A stretch of 64,000 nucleotides of DNA from Aquabacterium sp. (GTDB lineage: Bacteria > Pseudomonadota > Gammaproteobacteria > Burkholderiales > Burkholderiaceae_C). The stretch lies in contig NZ_JAQSDR010000015.1 of assembly GCF_029946005.1 (NCBI RefSeq), forward strand, positions 186,001-250,000. Reading direction: 5' to 3'. Below the pieces are notes generated by a model. The model was given only the letters and a program-made list of their open reading frames with translations. It was not told where the DNA came from and did not search any database. How positions within the stretch are numbered: position 1 is the first letter of the stretch; each line of letters starts with the position of its first letter. Made by a program: the position numbers and the translations under genes. Of this stretch, positions 49,157 to 57,945 are shown in pieces.

Positions 49157-50232
49157 TGGTTCCACACCACGTTGCGCATGGGCACCACCGTCTCGAAGAC
49201 CTTGTAGCGGTACTTCTTCCAGTTTGCCGAGTCTGAAGGGCTGACATCCAGCGTCACGCATTTGCTGGATCCCTTGCACGTCTCGCTGCCGGTGACCGCG
49301 GCCAGGGGGCCTACATCCCAGACCAGCGAGCTCGTGACGTCTTCTTTCTCTCTTTGCGCGCTGCGCGCCACAATCAGCAGACGGATCCCTTTCACCAGAC
49401 GCCATTCCGCGCTGTCGAGCGGGGCCACGGTGTCGTACCGCACCACAGGACCTTCGGCCACCGCGGCTTTGCCGTACAGCGCCTTGAGCAGCACGATCTG
49501 CGGGAACATGTCTCGCGCGTCGCCCGCCCCCAACTCCTGGCCCCGCAAGGTCCAGGTTAATGGGTTGACGGAGTAAACCCGCCGCACCGGCGCGCTGCCC
49601 AGGTTGAGCAAGGCGCTGCCCGCCGGGTAGCCCGTGGTGGGCATGATGAAGGACAGTGCCTTGTTCCAGTTGCTGGTGTTGGCAATCTGGATCTGCGTGG
49701 TGCTGTCGGAGGCCGAACTGGTGGCCTGGAACAAGGTGCAGTCGTTGCCGCCAGCTGGCCAGCTGGCGGAGACGGCCACCAGCATGTCGCCCGTCGACAC
49801 GCCCCAGGTCGAAGGCACGGTGAACGACACGTCCGTTCGGGCGTGGTCCACCGACACCTTGAGCGGCACCGAGTAGTCGCTGCCCTGGCTGTACAACACG
49901 GTCAGGGTGTCCGATGCGCCGCTGGCGCCAAAGGCGATGTGGACCGGCACCAGCGGCGCACTGCTGAGCACGGTGGTGCCGTTGTTCTGCGCGGTGGTGG
50001 GGCAACCCACAGCGGCGGGCATGGCCGACAAGCCATACCCGGCCATCTGGATGTCTCGCTGCAATGCATACAGGGCCAAGGCCCCCGTCACCTGGGCATC
50101 GCTGCCACTGGTGGTGGTGCGCTTGTTGCCTTCGGATTGCAGGAACACCTGGGCGATCACCAGGGTGGTCAGCAAGCCCAGGGCCACGGCCACCATCAGC
50201 TCGATCAGGGTGAAACCGCGCGCGCGCTTCAT
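49153..50232 (-). CDS. pilW: Minor pilin assembly protein PilW
   Basis: 359 aa from the ATG at 50232. A class III signal peptide [19 protein letters not shown] with the conserved Glu5 is followed by a long pilin helix and a beta-rich globular domain. Size and position between pilV and pilX fit PilW. Overlaps both neighbours by four nucleotides. Confidence 0.92.
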   Translation of the reverse strand: MKRARGFTLIELMVAVALGLLTTLVIAQVFLQSEGNKRTTTSGSDAQVTGALALYALQRDIQMAGYGLSAMPAAVGCPTTAQNNGTTVLSSAPLVPVHIAFGASGASDTLTVLYSQGSDYSVPLKVSVDHARTDVSFTVPSTWGVSTGDMLVAVSASWPAGGNDCTLFQATSSASDSTTQIQIANTSNWNKALSFIMPTTGYPAGSALLNLGSAPVRRVYSVNPLTWTLRGQELGAGDARDMFPQIVLLKALYGKAAVAEGPVVRYDTVAPLDSAEWRLVKGIRLLIVARSAQREKEDVTSSLVWDVGPLAAVTGSETCKGSSKCVTLDVSPSDSANWKKYRYKVFETVVPMRNVVWNQ

Positions 50233-50642
50233 GGCTTGATGCTCGTGGACATCACGTATTGGTGGGCATCCCCATTGGGAGGCCGCCACGTGATGGTGAT
50301 GGAGACGTCGCCTAACTTGGCTGCATCGACCGTTTCCACAGTGACGAGCGGTGCGGTGTTGTTGGTGGGCAAGGTTTGCTGCACTTTGGCCAACCACATG
50401 GCGCATTGCGTGTTGCTGGCGCAGCTGCCGGTGGTGTAGCTGCCCAGGTTGTTCACATCGGCCCACATGAGCCCGACCAGTTCGGTCGCCAGGTAACTGG
50501 CCTCCGTCCTGGCCTTGGCCTCGGTCTGCGCGCGGGTCATGGCCGCCTGCAGGGCCACCAAGGCCACCACGCCCACGGAAAAGATCAGCACGCTGATCAA
50601 CACCTCGATCAGCATGAAACCGGTTTGCCGAGGTCTGCGCAT
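50229..50642 (-). CDS. pilV: Minor pilin PilV
   Basis: 137 aa from the ATG at 50642. The prepilin motif is RRPRQTG/FMLIEVLISVLIFSVG, with Glu5 and the Val-rich helix typical of PilV. It starts 7 nt after the fimT stop and overlaps pilW. Part of the fimT-pilV-pilW-pilX-pilY1 set. Confidence 0.93.
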   Translation of the reverse strand: MRRPRQTGFMLIEVLISVLIFSVGVVALVALQAAMTRAQTEAKARTEASYLATELVGLMWADVNNLGSYTTGSCASNTQCAMWLAKVQQTLPTNNTAPLVTVETVDAAKLGDVSITITWRPPNGDAHQYVMSTSIKP

Positions 50643-50649
50643 GGCCTTC

Positions 50650-51249
50650 TTAATTGGTGACACTGTTGTTGCAGGCGCGGGTGTCGCCGCTGTTGGCGAG
50701 CACGCGCGTATCGCACATGCGGCCAATGCCCCCCAGGGACACTTCGACCTGCAGGGGGTAAGTTCCGTCCGCGCTGGTCACCGCGATGCGGCGAATGGCC
50801 GTCGCAGTGGAGGCGTTCGCAATTTGCCCAAAGCCGTTGAAGGTGATGGACGTGGCCGCAGCGTCGGCGGCATTCGTGGCGGACACGGTGGCCCCGCCGC
50901 CATCGGCCACGGCGCCTTTGGCCACCACCATGGGCGATGTGGTCGTGGACGGGGTGTCATGGCAATGGCTGGTGGGCGCCTCCTGGCTGACCACCCACGA
51001 GCCGCTGCTGGATGACAGCGTGCACCCGCTGGTCAGGTTAGAGACCAGGGAGAAAGTCACCGGCCGGTTCAGGCGCACCGCTTCCATGCGCGCCTGTTGC
51101 AAGCCATTCTGAATGGATTCAGCCGTGTTGCGCACGCGGGAGTTGCGGATCCAGTCGCCCACACTGGGCATGGCGGCCGCCATCAGGATGCCCATGATGG
51201 CGATCGTGACCACCACCTCGATCATGGAGATGCCGCGTTGCGTTTTCAT
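50650..51249 (-). CDS. FimT/GspH-type minor pilin
   Basis: 199 aa pseudopilin-like protein: prepilin motif QRG/ISMIEVVVTIAIMGIL with Glu5, then a GspH-like beta domain that contains a cysteine pair near the C-terminus (CDTRVLANSGDTRAC). FimT in some species binds DNA during natural transformation; the dprA gene at 11-12 kb makes that worth noting but is not evidence. Begins 2 nt after the upstream pilin. Confidence 0.9.
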   Translation of the reverse strand: MKTQRGISMIEVVVTIAIMGILMAAAMPSVGDWIRNSRVRNTAESIQNGLQQARMEAVRLNRPVTFSLVSNLTSGCTLSSSSGSWVVSQEAPTSHCHDTPSTTTSPMVVAKGAVADGGGATVSATNAADAAATSITFNGFGQIANASTATAIRRIAVTSADGTYPLQVEVSLGGIGRMCDTRVLANSGDTRACNNSVTN

Positions 51250-51251
51250 GA

Positions 51252-51692
51252 TCAGCAGTCCGTGGTGGACTTTTTGGCCCAGCAGTCGTTCAAGGTAACG
51301 GTGCTGCCTTTGAACTTCGTCGTGACCTTCAGTCCAGCCTCATTGATGGTGTAGGCGTCGCCACTGGTCGGTGTACCTGCCGCGCCAGTCGCCGTGAATG
51401 TGTAAGTCGAGGCCGTGCCGGCGCACGTGTACGAAAAATACTTGCTCGACGATGCCACGCATGGCGTGTTCGTCCCCACGTAAGACCGGTTGTCTTGGTA
51501 GGACTGCTCCATCCGGACTTGCATCGACGACAACATCGAGAAGCCTTCCGCCAAATCCCCACGCCGGATGTAGTCCGTGTATGCCGGATACGCCACCGCC
51601 GACAAAATGCCGATGATGGCCACCACGATCATCAATTCGATCAGGGTGAAGCCCCGCGCCAAACGGCGAGAAACAGACAGTTCATTTTTCAT
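51252..51692 (-). CDS. Type IV pilin, PilE-like
   Basis: 146 aa from the ATG at 51692, with GAGGT 6 nt upstream. The prepilin peptide [34 protein letters not shown] is the classical type IVa motif with Glu5. A C-terminal disulfide loop between Cys near 131 and the final Cys is likely. As first gene of the minor-pilin operon it is more likely PilE (minor pilin) than the major pilin; the sequence does not settle this. Confidence 0.9.
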   Translation of the reverse strand: MKNELSVSRRLARGFTLIELMIVVAIIGILSAVAYPAYTDYIRRGDLAEGFSMLSSMQVRMEQSYQDNRSYVGTNTPCVASSSKYFSYTCAGTASTYTFTATGAAGTPTSGDAYTINEAGLKVTTKFKGSTVTLNDCWAKKSTTDC

Positions 51693-51985
51693 CACGGCAC
51701 CTCGGCTTAAATCAGGACCACTCATGGCTACCGACCTTATCGGCAGCGGCACTCGTTACTGAATGTGCGTGTCCTCCAGAAGCGACCGCTGGGGCACCCA
51801 GGTCGCCAATACCGGACTTTGTTCACGCCCATCAACACGCTGTTTGCCCTAAGGAGGGCATTCCAGTCATGCCAGATCGTCGCGCAGGTGAGCGCGCCGC
51901 GCTGGGGCGAACAAAGCCCCCGGCGGCGGTCTATTTCAAGGTTTGAAATGCGGGCGGGGCCATGTGAAGCCCGCCCGGCCTGGCC
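51693..51985. other. Gap between pilin operon and glcF with inverted repeats
   Basis: 293 nt without a gene. Reading the minus strand from glcF: a hairpin with an 8-bp GC stem (51977-51970 with 51958-51951), then an ATTTCAA-GGT-TTGAAAT inverted repeat at 51933-51949, and a small TGCCCT/AGGGCA hairpin at 51845-51860. The first could weakly terminate glcF transcription (only ATTTC follows). No clear promoter for the pilin operon was found, including a search by eye for TGGCA-N-TTGC sigma-54 sites. Confidence 0.5.
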
Positions 51986-53257
51986 TCAGCCGGTCAAGGC
52001 TTCGTCCAGCAACTCCACCCAGTGCTTGACTGGCGTGGCGGTGCCGCCCTGCAGGTGCGAGATGCACCCGATGTTGGCGCTGGCAATCACGTGGGCGCCC
52101 GCAGCCTCCAGGGCCTGCACCTTCTGGTCGCGCAACTGCCGCGACATCTCGGGCTGCAACACGCTGTAGGCGCCGCCCGCACCGCAGCACTGGTGGCTGT
52201 CTCGCGTGGCCAGGCGCACGTCAAAACCCAACTGGCGCAAGCCGGTTTCGATCGGGCCGGGCTTGGCCGCGCTGCTCAGCTTCAAACTGTGACTGAGGCT
52301 GCACGGCGGGTGGAAGGTGACCGAGCCCAGCGAGCCGATGGGCCTGCGCGCCATGCGCCGCGACAACATGGGCACCCACTCTGGCAGCAATTGGCCGGGA
52401 TCGCGCACCAGGTCGCCGACGCGGCGGGCTCGGTCGGCGTACACCGGGTCGTCGGCCAGCAGCTTGCCGTAGTCGCGCGTCCAGGCCCCGCAGCCCGACG
52501 CGTTGACCACAATGGCCTCGATGGGCGTCTGGCCTTCAATCAAGGGCCACCAGGCGTCGATGTTGGCGCGCGCCCGGTCCTTGGCGCCATTGACATCGCC
52601 CAGGTGCCCCTGGATGGCGCCACAGCAGCCCGAAGCGGGGGCCACCACGGCGCGCACGCCCACGGCATCCAGCACCCGGGCGGTCGAGGCGTCAATGTGG
52701 GGCCGCAACGCCGGTTGCACGCAACCCTTGAGCATCAGCACCTGCCGCGTGTGCAGGCTCTTCTTGGGATCGGGCCATGCGGGCGGTGGCAAAGGCGCGC
52801 GCAGGGGCACCTGGGCGCGCAGCTTGGCCGGCAACAAGGGCCGCACGGCCTGACCCAAGCGCAATGCAGGCGCAAACCAACGCGAAGGCATCACCGTGCG
52901 CAAGGCCCAGCGCATCAGGCGCTCCTGGCGCGGGCGCTGCACGCGCTCGTCCACCACGGCCTGGCCCACGGCCAGCAGCTCGTGGTACGGCACGCCCGAG
53001 GGGCAGGTGCTCTCGCAATGGTTGCAGCCAATGCAGCGGTCCAGGTGCGTTTGCGTGGTGCGCGTGGGCGCCTGCCCTTCGAACACCTGCTTCATCAGGT
53101 AGATGCGGCCACGCGGGCCGTCCAGCTCATTGCCGGTCAGCTTGTAGGTGGGGCAGGTGGCGTTGCAAAAACCGCAGTGCACGCATTGGCGCAGCACCGC
53201 CTGGGCCTGCTGGCCTTCGGCAGTGGATTCGAACTCAGGAGACAGTTGCGTTTGCAT
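51986..53257 (-). CDS. glcF: Glycolate oxidase iron-sulfur subunit GlcF
   Basis: Electron-transfer subunit of glycolate dehydrogenase. 423 aa from the ATG at 53257. Two 4Fe-4S motifs: CVHCGFCNATCP (C25, C28, C31, C35) and CIGCNHCESTCP (C75, C78, C81, C85), then two CCG-type domains (ASGCCGAIQGHLG, HQCCGAGGAY). It overlaps the end of glcE by 23 nt. The glcD partner is not adjacent. Confidence 0.95.
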   Translation of the reverse strand: MQTQLSPEFESTAEGQQAQAVLRQCVHCGFCNATCPTYKLTGNELDGPRGRIYLMKQVFEGQAPTRTTQTHLDRCIGCNHCESTCPSGVPYHELLAVGQAVVDERVQRPRQERLMRWALRTVMPSRWFAPALRLGQAVRPLLPAKLRAQVPLRAPLPPPAWPDPKKSLHTRQVLMLKGCVQPALRPHIDASTARVLDAVGVRAVVAPASGCCGAIQGHLGDVNGAKDRARANIDAWWPLIEGQTPIEAIVVNASGCGAWTRDYGKLLADDPVYADRARRVGDLVRDPGQLLPEWVPMLSRRMARRPIGSLGSVTFHPPCSLSHSLKLSSAAKPGPIETGLRQLGFDVRLATRDSHQCCGAGGAYSVLQPEMSRQLRDQKVQALEAAGAHVIASANIGCISHLQGGTATPVKHWVELLDEALTG

Positions 53258-54395
53258 GAAGGCGACCGGTGTTGAACACCCCATGGGGATCGAAAGACAG
53301 CTGCACGCGCTGGTGCAATTGGCGCAGCACGGGCGACAAGGCAGCCTCGTGCACCAGAGGCTGAACTTGGTGGAAGACAAAGGGCTGTGCATGGCCACCA
53401 GCGCGCGCAGCGGCCTCGAACACCACCGTGGCCGGTGCCGACGTGCACACCCAGCGTTGGGCACCAAACCACTCGGTGAGCTGTTCGCCGGGCAAGCCGA
53501 GCGGCGCGGCGGTGGGGGGCACCGACACGCGCCACAAGGTCACGCCGTTCTGCCCGGATTGGCTCACCGCCTCGCGGGCCCGCTGGAAAAACTCATCGCT
53601 GTGGTCACGCAGGCCTTGCCAGAAGGGATCGGCCGAGGGCTGGGCGATCAGCTCGCCCTGGCGTTCAAGGCACAGGCGTTGCACGGCGGATTCGACCGCA
53701 GCCCGGGCCCCGCGCAGGCGCAGCACCAGCAAGTCATCCCACCAGGCCGAGGCATCCAGTGGCAAAGGCTGAGCCGCCCACTGGTTGACCTGGACGAGTG
53801 CTTCTGTCTCCGCCATGTCGATGCGGATCGTGGCGGTGGCCACCGGTTGGGGCATCACCTTCAAGGTCACGTCCAGGATCACGCCCAGGGTGCCCATGGA
53901 GCCCGCCATCAATCGCGACAGGTCAAAGCCGGCCACGTTCTTCATCACCGAGCCGCCAAAGCGCAGCACCTCGCCACGGCCGTTGAGCACGCCAGCGCCC
54001 AAGACGTGGTCGCGCACCGCGCCCCGGCTAACGCGGCCTGGGCCGCTGAAGCCGCTGGCCACGACGCCGCCGATGGTGGGGCCCACGCCCTGCGCATCGG
54101 GCTGGAAAGCCCAGCGCGGTGGCTCAAAGGCCAAGTACTGGCCACGCTCCATCAGCACTGCTTCGATCTCGGCCAAGGACGTGCCAGCCCGCGCCTTGAT
54201 CACCAGTTCGCTGGGTTCGTATTGCTCGATGCCTTGCCAGGCGCGCGTGTCCAGCACCTCACCCCGAGAGGCATCGCCCAGGAAGTCCTTGCTGCCATGG
54301 CCACGCACGCGCAGCACCGCCCCGCGTTGGGCAGCGTCATTCACCTGGTCCACCAGGGTGGTCAGTCCAATCGGGGCATGGGCGGCATCGAGCAT
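53235..54395 (-). CDS. glcE: Glycolate oxidase FAD-binding subunit GlcE
   Basis: FAD-binding subunit of glycolate dehydrogenase, 386 aa from the ATG at 54395; a GTG at 54404 is the alternative. FAD_binding_4 features: VLRVRGHGSKDFLGD, ARAGTSLAEIEAVL, GVGPTIGGVVASGFSGPGRVSRGAVRDHVLG and GSVMKNVAGFDLSRLMAGSMGTLGVI. It is followed by glcF. It diverges from the nitrilase gene, so glcD, which usually precedes glcE, must lie elsewhere. Confidence 0.95.
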   Translation of the reverse strand: MLDAAHAPIGLTTLVDQVNDAAQRGAVLRVRGHGSKDFLGDASRGEVLDTRAWQGIEQYEPSELVIKARAGTSLAEIEAVLMERGQYLAFEPPRWAFQPDAQGVGPTIGGVVASGFSGPGRVSRGAVRDHVLGAGVLNGRGEVLRFGGSVMKNVAGFDLSRLMAGSMGTLGVILDVTLKVMPQPVATATIRIDMAETEALVQVNQWAAQPLPLDASAWWDDLLVLRLRGARAAVESAVQRLCLERQGELIAQPSADPFWQGLRDHSDEFFQRAREAVSQSGQNGVTLWRVSVPPTAAPLGLPGEQLTEWFGAQRWVCTSAPATVVFEAAARAGGHAQPFVFHQVQPLVHEAALSPVLRQLHQRVQLSFDPHGVFNTGRLHANATVS

Positions 54396-54451
54396 GATGG
54401 GCACAAGGATAACCGTGACAATGGCCCCGCCCCGCCACTACCATCGTGATC

Positions 54452-55297
54452 ATGAAAGTTGCTGCCCTTCAAATGGTGTCCACCCCGCGCGTGGACGAGA
54501 ACCTGGCCCAGGCGCAAACCCTGATCGCGCAAGCCGCGCAGGCTGGGGCCGAGTTGGTGGCCCTGCCCGAGTACTTCTGCCTGATGGGCCTGCACGATGC
54601 CGACAAGCTGGCCATCGCCGAGCCCCTGGCCGATGCGCTGGCGCCCGATCGCGTGCTCAGCCCCATGCAGGCCACGCTGGCGGCGGCCGCCAAGGCGAAT
54701 GGGGTGTGGGTGATCGGCGGCACCCTGCCCTTGCAAAGCCACGATGCGCAACATGCGTTCAACAGCGTGCTGGTGTTCAACCCGCAAGGCGAGCGCGTGG
54801 CCCGTTACGACAAGATCCACTTGTTTTGCTTTGACGATGGCCAGCGCTGCTATGACGAGTCGGCCACCTTGTTGCCAGGCTCAGAGCCCGTCGCTTTCAA
54901 CGTGACCGACCGAACCGGTGGCACTTGGCGCATCGGCCTGTCGGTCTGCTACGACCTGCGTTTTCCCGAGCTGTTCCGCGCCCTGGGCCAAGACCAGCCC
55001 TGCGACCTGCTGGTGCTGCCCGCGGCCTTCACGCACACCACGGGGCTGGCCCATTGGGAGTTGCTGCTGCGCGCCCGCGCGGTCGAGAACCTGTGCCATG
55101 TGCTGGCCCCCGCGCAAGGCGGCGAGCACGAGAACGGCCGCCGCACCTTTGGGCACTCAATGCTGATCGGGCCCTGGGGCGAGGTGCTGGCCGTGCAGGC
55201 CGAGGGTGCAGGCATGGTGCTGGGTACGCTGGACCGTGAGCACCAGGCCATGGTGCGCCAACAGTTGCCCGCACTCACGCACCGCGTGCTGGGCTGA
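54452..55297 (+). CDS. Carbon-nitrogen hydrolase, Nit family
   Basis: Amidase of the nitrilase superfamily, 281 aa from the ATG at 54452. The catalytic triad is E40 (ALPEYF), K121 (YDKIHLF) and C166 (SVCYDLRFPELFR). That signature and the length match the NIT1/YbeM group that hydrolyses deaminated glutathione; omega-amidase is a less likely alternative. Cytoplasmic. Confidence 0.9.
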   Translation: MKVAALQMVSTPRVDENLAQAQTLIAQAAQAGAELVALPEYFCLMGLHDADKLAIAEPLADALAPDRVLSPMQATLAAAAKANGVWVIGGTLPLQSHDAQHAFNSVLVFNPQGERVARYDKIHLFCFDDGQRCYDESATLLPGSEPVAFNVTDRTGGTWRIGLSVCYDLRFPELFRALGQDQPCDLLVLPAAFTHTTGLAHWELLLRARAVENLCHVLAPAQGGEHENGRRTFGHSMLIGPWGEVLAVQAEGAGMVLGTLDREHQAMVRQQLPALTHRVLG

Positions 55298-55307
55298 TCG
55301 CGCTCGT

Positions 55308-57437
55308 TCAGAACGCCTTGCTCACCTGCACGCTCAACAAAGCGCTGCGGCCAGGCGATGGCTCGTAGTAGCGCTTGTTGCCTTCGTTCACTATCACCGA
55401 TCCCACGGCATGCTGGTCGGTCACGTTGTCAATGCGCAGCAAGGTGTTCAAGCGCCAGTCGCCTAAGGCTTGCGTCCAACCGGCGCGCATGGCCCACACG
55501 GTGTAGCTGGCCGCCGCTTCAGTATTGATGTCATTGGCCCAGATGCGGCCCGTGTGGCGGGCTTCCACGGCCAACTGCCAGGCGTTGGTGGGGCGCCAGA
55601 GCAACTCGGCGTAGGTGGTCTGGCTGGGCACCCCAGGCAGGTCATTGCCCACCGGGACCACGGTGGTGGTCGTGGCCCCGGCGACGGCGGTGCTCTGGAA
55701 TGAATCGCGGTAGCGGGCCTGCATCCACGCGGCCGAGGTGTACACCGACCAGGTCGGGGCCACACGCCACTGCAGCGAAGCCTCGGCGCCCAGTCGGCGT
55801 GTGCGGCCCACGTTCTGGAAGCTCGAACGCCCGCGCTCGTTTCGACTCACGCCGATCTCGTCATCGGTGTCAGTCTGGAACACCGCCACATTCAGCCCAC
55901 TTTGGATCGACAAGGCTTGCTTGAGCCCGACCTCCAGGTGTCGCCCCTGGCTGGCTTTCAGCCCAGTGTTCCAACCCGTGGCGGATCCGTCCGTGGTCTT
56001 GTAGGCAACCTCGTTGAGCGTGGGTGTTTCAAAGCTTTGCCCAGCGGTCACGTACAGGTGCGCAGTGCTGCTCGGCTTCCACATCAAACCCAGCACCGGG
56101 CTGGTCGCTGAGAACCCCATGCGGCCACTGTCATCGGGGTTGCCGACCACCACGTAGTGGTCCTGCGAGCGGAAAGTCACCTTGCTCTGACGCACCCCGG
56201 CGGTGGCCACCCATTGCTCGGACAAGTCCCACTGCGTCTGCAGGTACTGGTCGCTGTTCTGCGCCCGGTTGTCTTCGTCGCGGCGCAAGGCGCCCTGCAC
56301 TCCCAGCACGCTGCCCGAGGCCGTGAAGTTCTGATACCCGGCGCGGCGCTCGTCCATCCGATCAACATTCAGGCCGCCCGTGATCGACAGGGGCTGCCCG
56401 GCCAAGCTGGTGCGCCAGGTCAGCCGGGCATCCAGGCCCGAGAAATCGCGGTCCAGGTCGATGACTCCACCTGGGTGCGTGGCCGTCCCTTGTGCGCCCA
56501 AAGGGATGGACTGGAACTGCACGACCTGCCTCGTGCCGGTGTAACCCAGCAAACGCAACTCGCCAAAGCTCAGCGGCTTGTCATAGACCACCCCCAATTG
56601 GCGGTTGGCGATGTCCTTGCGGGTGTTGTAGTCGTAGGCACTGCCCGTGGCCTGCTTTCGGTTAGCCTCCATCTCGGTTTTGGTCAACCCCAGCGGATCC
56701 TGCACCTGCGGCATGTTCAGATAGCTGCCCACCACCGTCACCGTCGAGCGGTCCTGCAGCGACCATTTCAGCTTCGCGTTGATCTGGTCGCGCTGCGCCG
56801 CGCTGTGGTCGCGAAAGCCATCGGTTTCAAAGTGGCTGGCGTTGATCACATAGTTGACCGGGCCGGTCTCGCCGCCCAGCTTGACCGACTCGCGGTGGAA
56901 GCCATCGCGGCTGACGGCGTAGCCCACCGTCACCTCAGGCGTGGGCGGGCCGTCTTCGGTGAACACCTGGATCACGCCGCCCGCCGCATTGCCGTACAGG
57001 GCCGACATGGGGCCTCGCAGCACTTCGATGCGTTGGGCCGAGCCCAGGTCGATGGACGAGGCCTGGCCTTGTCCATCGGGCATGGTCAGCGGGATGCCAT
57101 CGGCATACAGGCGCACACCGCGCACGCCAAAGGTGGAGCGCGCCCCAAAGCCTCGGCTAGAGATCTGCAAATCCTGCGCGTAGTTCTGGCGGTTCAGCAC
57201 CGACAAACCTGGCACGCGCGTCAAGGCCTCTGACAGGTTGACCAGCGGGCCGGCGCTGCGCAGCGTTTGGCCGGTGACGACGTCCACAGAGGCGCCGATG
57301 TCAAACGACGGCTGAGCCGTGCGCGTGGCCGTGACCACCACATCGGGCAAGGCTTGCGCAGCAGCGCTTTGAGCCAGGGTGAGCAGCGCCGTGCCCCAGG
57401 CCAGGGTCACCAACGTGGGGCGGAAATTCGGCGTCAT
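55308..57437 (-). CDS. TonB-dependent outer-membrane receptor
   Basis: 709 aa from the ATG at 57437 (AAGGA at proper spacing). Signal peptide (about 1-28, ending AAAQA), a TonB box-like DVVVTATR, plug domain (VPGLSVLNRQ ... RIEVLRGPMSALYGNAAGGVIQVFTEDG) and a C-terminal 22-strand barrel ending in Phe (SVQVSKAF). It looks like the OAR/siderophore-type group; ligand unknown, though a partial Fur-like site 0.5 kb upstream makes ferric-siderophore uptake plausible. Confidence 0.92.
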   Translation of the reverse strand: MTPNFRPTLVTLAWGTALLTLAQSAAAQALPDVVVTATRTAQPSFDIGASVDVVTGQTLRSAGPLVNLSEALTRVPGLSVLNRQNYAQDLQISSRGFGARSTFGVRGVRLYADGIPLTMPDGQGQASSIDLGSAQRIEVLRGPMSALYGNAAGGVIQVFTEDGPPTPEVTVGYAVSRDGFHRESVKLGGETGPVNYVINASHFETDGFRDHSAAQRDQINAKLKWSLQDRSTVTVVGSYLNMPQVQDPLGLTKTEMEANRKQATGSAYDYNTRKDIANRQLGVVYDKPLSFGELRLLGYTGTRQVVQFQSIPLGAQGTATHPGGVIDLDRDFSGLDARLTWRTSLAGQPLSITGGLNVDRMDERRAGYQNFTASGSVLGVQGALRRDEDNRAQNSDQYLQTQWDLSEQWVATAGVRQSKVTFRSQDHYVVVGNPDDSGRMGFSATSPVLGLMWKPSSTAHLYVTAGQSFETPTLNEVAYKTTDGSATGWNTGLKASQGRHLEVGLKQALSIQSGLNVAVFQTDTDDEIGVSRNERGRSSFQNVGRTRRLGAEASLQWRVAPTWSVYTSAAWMQARYRDSFQSTAVAGATTTTVVPVGNDLPGVPSQTTYAELLWRPTNAWQLAVEARHTGRIWANDINTEAAASYTVWAMRAGWTQALGDWRLNTLLRIDNVTDQHAVGSVIVNEGNKRYYEPSPGRSALLSVQVSKAF

Positions 57438-57516
57438 CAGGCAATCCTTGAGGTCAGGCCCATGCAGATGATGGGGCAGACCCGGTTTGTAGCCGCTTTT
57501 CAGGATGGATGGGGGC

Positions 57517-57888
57517 TCACAGGGTGTCGCCAAAATCGGTGGACACGACCTCGTCGATCCGGGTACTCAGGGGCTCGCTACCGAACAGTTGCAGCGAGTA
57601 GTTCTTCATCTGGTCTCGCACGTTCTTGCGGTTGAACAGCTTTTGCTGCGCTTCAACAGGCAGGTCAGTGACCATGAGGACATTGCGCTGGATCAGGGCA
57701 TCGATCAGGTCTTCCAGCACCCGCACCAAGTCGGCGTCCAGGCTGGCGAACTGCTGAGCCGGCCCGCCGTCGCCGCCCAGGAAGGCGTGCACCCGGGCGT
57801 CGTCAGGCGCCAGGAAATGAGCCCCCGCTTGAGGGTCGCGGTACAAGCTGCTGATCTGGCCGTCGGGAGTGAGCAGTGCGTAGGGCAT
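57517..57888 (-). CDS. Conserved hypothetical protein beside the TonB receptor
   Basis: 123 aa, cytoplasmic, no cysteine, no membrane helix. The sequence MPYALLTPDGQISSLYRDP and the Asn/Arg-rich central helix (QQKLFNRKNVRDQMKNYSLQLFG) look like a small family of beta-proteobacteria that databases sometimes misname as tryptophan synthase-like; I see no such domain. It lies upstream of the receptor gene on the same strand, 79 nt apart. Confidence 0.7.
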   Translation of the reverse strand: MPYALLTPDGQISSLYRDPQAGAHFLAPDDARVHAFLGGDGGPAQQFASLDADLVRVLEDLIDALIQRNVLMVTDLPVEAQQKLFNRKNVRDQMKNYSLQLFGSEPLSTRIDEVVSTDFGDTL

Positions 57889-57904
57889 GATGAAATCATT
57901 ATCG
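57887..57904 (-). promoter_or_regulatory. Possible Fur-like site at the start of the 123-aa gene
   Basis: On the minus strand the stretch 57903-57887 reads GATAATGATTTCATCAT. The first nine bases match one half of the Fur consensus exactly; the other half matches poorly. It overlaps the start codon at 57888, where a repressor could block transcription or initiation. AT-rich for this window. Confidence 0.3.
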
Positions 57905-57945
57905 TCAAAATGGCCGACAACTGAAAGCTTGCCAGGCCCCGAACC

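Noticed and set aside
51693-51900. Sigma-54 promoter for the pilin operon (TGGCAT near the expected -24)
   Set aside because: The GC of the -12 element is not at the required distance, so the match fails.
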